Positions 60,051 through 64,000 of a stretch of DNA of 64,000 nt are shown here, piece by piece. The position numbers were made by a program, and so were the translations under genes. A model generated the notes under the pieces. It was not told where the DNA came from, searched no databases, and saw only the letters and a list, made by a program, of their open reading frames with translations. The first letter of the stretch is position 1. The number at the start of each line of letters is the position of its first letter. Location: contig CAYWXM010000036.1 of NCBI GenBank assembly GCA_964462595.1, positions 35,741 to 99,740 of the forward strand, read 5' to 3'. The DNA is from SURF-21 sp964462595 (GTDB lineage Bacteria; Actinomycetota; Geothermincolia; Geothermincolales; RBG-13-55-18).

Positions 60051-60536
60051 ATGCAGGAGATCTATCTCCCACGCGTCGCATTGAAGACGGAGGCGGAACC
60101 GCCTCGGGGCATGAACACCTATCAGGCCATACCGGAAATGGTGGAATTCAGGCGCTCGGAGGTGCCAGGGGGAGAGGTACACACCATAGCGTTGGGCAGG
60201 CTGGCGATCAGCATGGAAAGCGAGAGCAGGGAGCTTGTAAGCCTGCAGTCATACGTAAAGACGGGGCGCTGGAAGACAAGCGAGCATGGTCCGTCGCGCC
60301 ATATCGATGCCCAGGGGGTTCTGGTGATCAAAGATCCCGGAGGTGACGAGGGCTTCGCCTACCATGCATCCGAGGCACGTTTTTTCTGGCACGAGGAAAG
60401 CGCTTCACTGCATATCGCGCTGGGAGATGGAGCAGCTCTGGCCTTCAAGGTGGCGGACTGCCTGATGGTCGAGGTGGACCGGGAAGGCCGCCTGACCGAC
60501 ATATGGATGCTGGGCCTCGACCTGGAACAGGGATAA
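60051..60536 (+). CDS. Conserved-looking hypothetical protein
   Basis: A 161-residue soluble protein without signal peptide or membrane segments. It is strand-rich and ends in a pattern LMVEVDREGRLTDIWMLGL that resembles small DUF-type beta proteins, but I cannot name the family. A weak ribosome site (AACGGGACC) precedes the ATG. It is convergent with the acyl-CoA ligase, with a shared hairpin between. Function unknown. Confidence 0.65.
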   Translation: MQEIYLPRVALKTEAEPPRGMNTYQAIPEMVEFRRSEVPGGEVHTIALGRLAISMESESRELVSLQSYVKTGRWKTSEHGPSRHIDAQGVLVIKDPGGDEGFAYHASEARFFWHEESASLHIALGDGAALAFKVADCLMVEVDREGRLTDIWMLGLDLEQG

Positions 60537-60542
60537 GAATAA

Positions 60543-60578
60543 GCGGAGCTGAAGGTAAACGGAAACCGACAGCTCCGC
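60543..60578. terminator. Inverted repeat between convergent genes
   Basis: A nine-base perfect stem, GCGGAGCTG (60543-60551) and CAGCTCCGC (60570-60578), with an 18-base loop, between the convergent hypothetical gene and the acyl-CoA ligase. It lacks a T-tract on either side, so termination is only suggested by position. Confidence 0.4.
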
Positions 60579-60609
60579 GTATTCTAAGGCCTCGGCCCGG
60601 GGCTACCCC

Positions 60610-62130
60610 CTATTCGCTGAACTGTGCCTTGAGCTCTTTTTTAAGTATCTTGCCCGTGGCGGTGCGTGGCAGTGCTTCGACAAAGGCCACTCTCTTGGGG
60701 ATCTTGTATTTTGCCAGCTTGCCCTTGCAGAACTCGATGACCTCTTCCTCGCTCACCTCGATGCCGGGGGCGGGCACGACCACGGCCAGTCCCACCTCGC
60801 CCCACTTTTCGTCCGCTATCCCTATCACGCCGGCATCCGCTATCTTTTCGAAGCCCATGAGTGCGTCCTCGACCTCTGCGGGATAAACATTTTCGCCGCC
60901 AGAGATATACATGTCCTTGCGCCTGTCTACGAGGTAGAGGTAACCTTCGTCATCTATGTATCCCATGTCCCCGGTGTGCAGCCACTCGTCGGTTATGGAC
61001 TCTGCCGTGGCCTCGGGGAGGCGCCAGTACTCACGGATGACGTTTGGCCCCTTTACCCAGACCTCTCCCATCTCCCCACGAGGCAGGTCCTTGCCCTCCA
61101 TGTCAACTATCTTTATGTCGGTATGGAATACAGGCTTGCCGCACGAACCCAGCTTGCGCAGGGCGTCTTCTGTGCGCAGGGCTGTTATAGCGGTGGCGGT
61201 CTCGGTCATACCGTAACCCTGGTTGAAGGTGATGCCACACTTCATCCAGTTCTCGATCAACGGACGAGGGCAAGGGGCGCCCCCCGCGATGAAAAAACGC
61301 ACGCTGGAGTAATCCGTGGTCTCGAACTCCGGCACCTGGGTCATGAGCAGGAACATGACCGGTATGCCGAACATGGTGGCGATCTTTTCGGACTCGAGCA
61401 GATGCAGCGTCTCGACCGGGTTGAAAAAACGCTGGATCACGAGTTTTGACCCCACGTAAAGCGAGGGAAAAGCCGAAACCGCCAACCCACCGATATGGAA
61501 CAGGGGAGCGCACGCTATGTTGATGTCCTCGTTGCCCATGGAGTACATGTTGATGGCATTGATAGCGTTCCATTGCGTATTGCCATGCAGGATGGCGGCC
61601 CCCTTCGGCTTACCGGTGGTCCCGGATGTATACATGATGAACTGGTAATCGTCCAGGCCTATTTCGGCGTCGGGAACCGGCTCGTCCTCCGGCTTGCCCG
61701 CGATCAGTTCTTCGTAAAGGAGGTCGTCGTCGGAGCCTCCCTCGAGTTCCCTGAGGTACTGCTTCATGGAGGGGACCTTGCCGCGCAGTGCCTCCGCCGC
61801 GTCCGCGAATTCCGGAGAGTAGATGATGCCTGTGGGCTCCGAATCGTTAAGGATATATTCCAACTCGGGGACCGCGAGGCGGAAGTTCAGGGGCACCATT
61901 ATCCCGCCCAGCTTGTTCAATGCCAGCAATACCTCAAGGAAGACGTTGCTGTTGGCCATGAGCGCGGCGAATCGCGTACCTTTTTTCACCCCCAACCCCT
62001 GGAGGGCATGGGCCAGTCTGTTTATCCTGGAGTTGAAATCCTTCTTGCTGAGCTCGAGGTCTCCGTACTTGATGCAGGGTTCGTCGGGATAACGCACCGC
62101 CCATCTCCAAGGCCATTCCCCGATATTCAT
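60610..62130 (-). CDS. AMP-forming acyl-CoA synthetase (fatty acid-CoA ligase family)
   Basis: A 506-residue adenylate-forming ligase: P-loop-like YTSGTTGKPKGAAI, GYGMTET, the TGDMGYIDDEGYLYLVDRRKD hinge and the catalytic Lys in ATGKILKKEL. The closest relatives from memory are medium/long-chain fatty acid or aromatic acid CoA ligases; the substrate cannot be read from the sequence. ATG 62130 is six bases after AAAGGGGGA (minus strand), better spaced than ATG 62136. A putative divergent promoter region lies upstream. Confidence 0.92.
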   Translation of the reverse strand: MNIGEWPWRWAVRYPDEPCIKYGDLELSKKDFNSRINRLAHALQGLGVKKGTRFAALMANSNVFLEVLLALNKLGGIMVPLNFRLAVPELEYILNDSEPTGIIYSPEFADAAEALRGKVPSMKQYLRELEGGSDDDLLYEELIAGKPEDEPVPDAEIGLDDYQFIMYTSGTTGKPKGAAILHGNTQWNAINAINMYSMGNEDINIACAPLFHIGGLAVSAFPSLYVGSKLVIQRFFNPVETLHLLESEKIATMFGIPVMFLLMTQVPEFETTDYSSVRFFIAGGAPCPRPLIENWMKCGITFNQGYGMTETATAITALRTEDALRKLGSCGKPVFHTDIKIVDMEGKDLPRGEMGEVWVKGPNVIREYWRLPEATAESITDEWLHTGDMGYIDDEGYLYLVDRRKDMYISGGENVYPAEVEDALMGFEKIADAGVIGIADEKWGEVGLAVVVPAPGIEVSEEEVIEFCKGKLAKYKIPKRVAFVEALPRTATGKILKKELKAQFSE

Positions 62131-62509
62131 CTTCATTCCCCCTTTGATTGTTGTGTTCTTGCAGTGCAGCCTGCGAGAGCAGCGACTGCCAGGCGTTACG
62201 CAAAGATTTTTTCCATCGCAGCTGTTACATCCCCCCTTTCAGCCGTAGCTTATGACATACCTTCTATCCAGGAGTCAATAGATATATATATACGCAAATA
62301 ATCGGGAGCTGAAACATGGCTCCGGCGAGGGATTCTTCAGGCAATCGCATGGTTGAAGGCCGGGAAGACGCTTTTAACGATACAGCCAAAGGATATGATG
62401 CGATCGAATTCATCAAGCAAACGAAAAGCACTCGTGGCATGCCGTGTGTCACCCCTGCATCCGTGAAGGCGGTTTTCAACTGCGGCGTTAAATATTATAT
62501 ACTCTATCC
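62131..62509 (+). other. Divergent intergenic region
   Basis: About 380 bases between the divergently transcribed acyl-CoA ligase and the His-rich gene. It contains the ligase's ribosome site at the left and a promoter for the His-rich gene at the right end. The short open frames are not convincing. A promoter for the ligase must also lie here but is not clear. Confidence 0.4.
62475..62503 (+). promoter_or_regulatory. Promoter giving a probably leaderless transcript
   Basis: TATACT (62498-62503) ends six bases before the ATG at 62510, with TTCAAC (62475-62480) 17 bases upstream. Transcription should begin at or next to the A of the ATG, and no ribosome site is present between. Leaderless genes are common in Actinobacteria. 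Confidence 0.55.
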
Positions 62510-62830
62510 ATGAGCAATCACGAGGATAGAGCACCACTGCTGTTGAAGGTAGCCCTGAGGCAGGCGCTGCGGAGACTGCTGGACGAGGCGGATGCTTTTT
62601 CCCAGTTCGAAGCTCTGGCGGCGAACCTGGGTTGGGACGATGTCTCCGAAGCCGCGGCGGGCGCTAAGATGGCGATTGCACAGGCGGCGGAAAGGGCGGG
62701 CGACGCCGTCGAGGCCACGGTGATGTTGCAGGCCGAAGCGTCCCTGTCCCATGCGCATAGCCACGAGCACGGGCATACCCACTCTCACCCTCACGAGCAT
62801 CCACACGATCACGATCATTCGGGGGGATAG
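62510..62830 (+). CDS. Small protein with a His-rich C-terminal tail
   Basis: A 106-residue protein. Residues 1-78 are helical and Ala-rich with no family I recognise. The last 26 residues carry 12 His alternating with Ser, Glu, Asp and Pro (HEHGHTHSHPHEHPHDHDH), the type of tail that binds nickel, zinc or cobalt in metallochaperones and metal-storage proteins. There is no signal peptide. Its promoter position implies a leaderless mRNA. A metal-handling role is inference; HypB- or SlyD-like catalytic domains are absent. Confidence 0.75.
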   Translation: MSNHEDRAPLLLKVALRQALRRLLDEADAFSQFEALAANLGWDDVSEAAAGAKMAIAQAAERAGDAVEATVMLQAEASLSHAHSHEHGHTHSHPHEHPHDHDHSGG

Positions 62831-62916
62831 AGCCACTGGCCCGGAATCCTTCCACCTGACTCCACGTTCGCGGCAAAAAGTGTAAGACGAGGCGGGCGAT
62901 GGCGCGAAAAGCAGCC

Positions 62917-63681
62917 CTAGCCGAATTTATCCATGAGGTCGGTGAAGGGCAAATGGTAGTTGATGAATGTCGGGATGGGATAGCGTACTCCGCGCGCGTT
63001 GCTCGCCTCGAGACCCTCGATTATCCGTTCCGCCCAAGATGCGGGAAAGGCGAAGACAAGCTCGTCGTCGTGGGCGGTGGCAAAGACGCGATCGCCGTTT
63101 CCGGGAAGTGCGACCCTGGGCATGCCGCTTGAGAAAGTACGCACCAGCCCTTCGTTGCAGGAACCGGCGATACCCCCGAATTCGGCGGCGACCCTTTCGC
63201 CCGTCCAGTAGGCGGTGGCGTGTACCAGCCGCATGATCTGTGCAGGGTTGCCGTAGACCAGCACGACGTGGGGCTCGACGCGCGTGCGGGTCAGGGGAGA
63301 CAGGACCAGCGCGGAGAACCTTCCCGGTTCGAGCATGGCCATGTCTTCCGCTCTTTTTAAAGCTAATTCATCGTCACGGGCGTAGTTCATGGCACGAAGG
63401 AAAGCGGCGGCAAAGGACGGTCCGATACGTGTTTCCCAACCCAATGCGGCGTTGGCGAGCGGGCAGCTCGATTCCTCCGGCTCGAAGAGCATGGTGAGGC
63501 CTCTTTCCCTGGTAAGGGTAAACCCCTGGCATAGTGCTATCTGGCAACCCGTCTCGTCTCTGGGCCGACGGGCCCTTTGCGGGGCCTCCTCCTCAGGCAC
63601 CAGGAAGCGCGCCGCTATCGGGAAAGTAGCGGGACGGATAAACGACTCCAGCCTGATCCCAAACTCGTTCCAGTCCCCCAT
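62917..63681 (-). CDS. DUF169 family protein
   Basis: A 254-residue soluble protein. The conserved pattern of DUF169 is visible: an N-terminal RPATFPIAARFL, CQIALCQGF, SSCPLANAALGW, and the central GIAGSCNEG. Cysteines near 46, 51 and 73 are typical. Function is not known; members occur widely in anaerobes. The ATG at 63681 follows AAAGGAG by six bases on the minus strand. It converges with the His-rich gene with an 86-base gap. Confidence 0.85.
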   Translation of the reverse strand: MGDWNEFGIRLESFIRPATFPIAARFLVPEEEAPQRARRPRDETGCQIALCQGFTLTRERGLTMLFEPEESSCPLANAALGWETRIGPSFAAAFLRAMNYARDDELALKRAEDMAMLEPGRFSALVLSPLTRTRVEPHVVLVYGNPAQIMRLVHATAYWTGERVAAEFGGIAGSCNEGLVRTFSSGMPRVALPGNGDRVFATAHDDELVFAFPASWAERIIEGLEASNARGVRYPIPTFINYHLPFTDLMDKFG

Positions 63682-64000
63682 TTTAAACTCCTTTCAAGCA
63701 GGAATAACGCGAAACCTCCACGGCGTAACGGGTAGCCGGCAAATCAATGTTCGCATAAAAGAGGCCCCGCGGAAACCCGGGAAGGGAGCGAGATGTGAGC
63801 GGTATCGGAAATGATAGAGCAGGCAGCTGCCGCATGCCGCGCTTATAAAGGCGCTCTCTTATTGCGTAAGGGTATCAGCGAGCAGTAGAAGCGTGGGCGG
63901 CATGGGACAGCTGCGTTTGTAGAGGCAAGTCATGGGCAGGGTAACAAGACTGGATGGCATTACCCGGCAGATGACCCGCCCCCCCCGAAACCGCCCCCGA
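63682..64000 (-). other. Terminal region without a recognised gene
   Basis: About 320 bases upstream of the DUF169 gene up to the window end. A frame from 63389 to 63814 on the plus strand is the shadow of the DUF169 gene running on without its own ribosome site. The last 40 bases are C-rich (runs of seven and five C). Nothing else is seen. Confidence 0.35.

Noticed and set aside
63389..63814. 141-codon plus-strand frame at the window end
   Set aside because: Mostly antisense to the DUF169 gene, no ribosome site, no domain.

Overview
The window is a GC-rich, gene-dense bacterial chromosome segment that reads as a deep-branching actinobacterium (Actinomycetota), probably an anaerobe or facultative anaerobe. 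The strongest marker is an actinobacterial integration host factor gene (mihF) in the order mihF-gmk-rpoZ-coaBC. Supporting evidence is the conserved chain DUF948-alaS-ruvX-mltG ... aroE ... aroC-aroK-aroB-aroQ-M24 peptidase-efp-nusB-pyr operon. GTG and TTG starts are common and Shine-Dalgarno sequences are strong. The lineage is inferred from gene order and protein families, not from rRNA.

Layout. 1-6.8 kb: 3' end of rel (ppGpp synthetase/hydrolase), dtd, a frameshifted metallo-beta-lactamase hydrolase, hisS, aspS, ispH. 6.8-11.8 kb: an acetate island with acs, a SatP-type acetate channel and a CoA-transferase fused to a GNAT acetyltransferase. 12.3-18.9 kb: rarA, iscU-like scaffold, DUF948, alaS, ruvX, mltG. 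18.9-28.3 kb: accessory DNA lying between mltG and aroE, which are neighbours in many relatives. It holds (i) a four-gene cluster related to [NiFe] hydrogenases whose large subunit lacks active-site residues, and (ii) three roadblock/LC7 proteins, an 1130-residue acidic DUF4388 protein and a Ras-like GTPase. 28.3-37.5 kb: aroE and a type IV pilus block (pilB, pilT, pilC, a small excisionase-like DNA-binding protein, pilM, pilN, pilO and an unknown membrane protein). 37.5-42.7 kb: shikimate genes, a gene remnant and an M24 peptidase. 42.8-44.3 kb: efp, asp23-like, nusB. 44.3-53.4 kb: a pyrimidine operon headed by a recognisable PyrR attenuator. In it the place expected for carA-carB is taken by one degenerate CarB-like protein. 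53.4-56.5 kb: mihF, gmk, rpoZ, coaBC, a small unknown gene and tRNA-Leu. 56.5-64 kb: mixed-strand accessory genes (corrinoid protein, epoxide-hydrolase-like protein, MFS exporter, acyl-CoA ligase, His-rich protein, DUF169 protein).

How it works together. Most of the window is housekeeping: translation, peptidoglycan termination, chorismate and UMP synthesis. The T4P block contains the assembly and retraction ATPases and the inner-membrane platform but no pilins. The adjacent GTPase/roadblock/DUF4388 cluster resembles polarity modules of the MglA/MglB or conservon type, and may control the pili. The three most unusual items are the hydrogenase-like large subunit (one bridging cysteine replaced by Asp, the canopy Arg replaced by Glu), the pseudo-CarB in the pyr operon, and the GTPase/roadblock/DUF4388 module beside the pilus genes.
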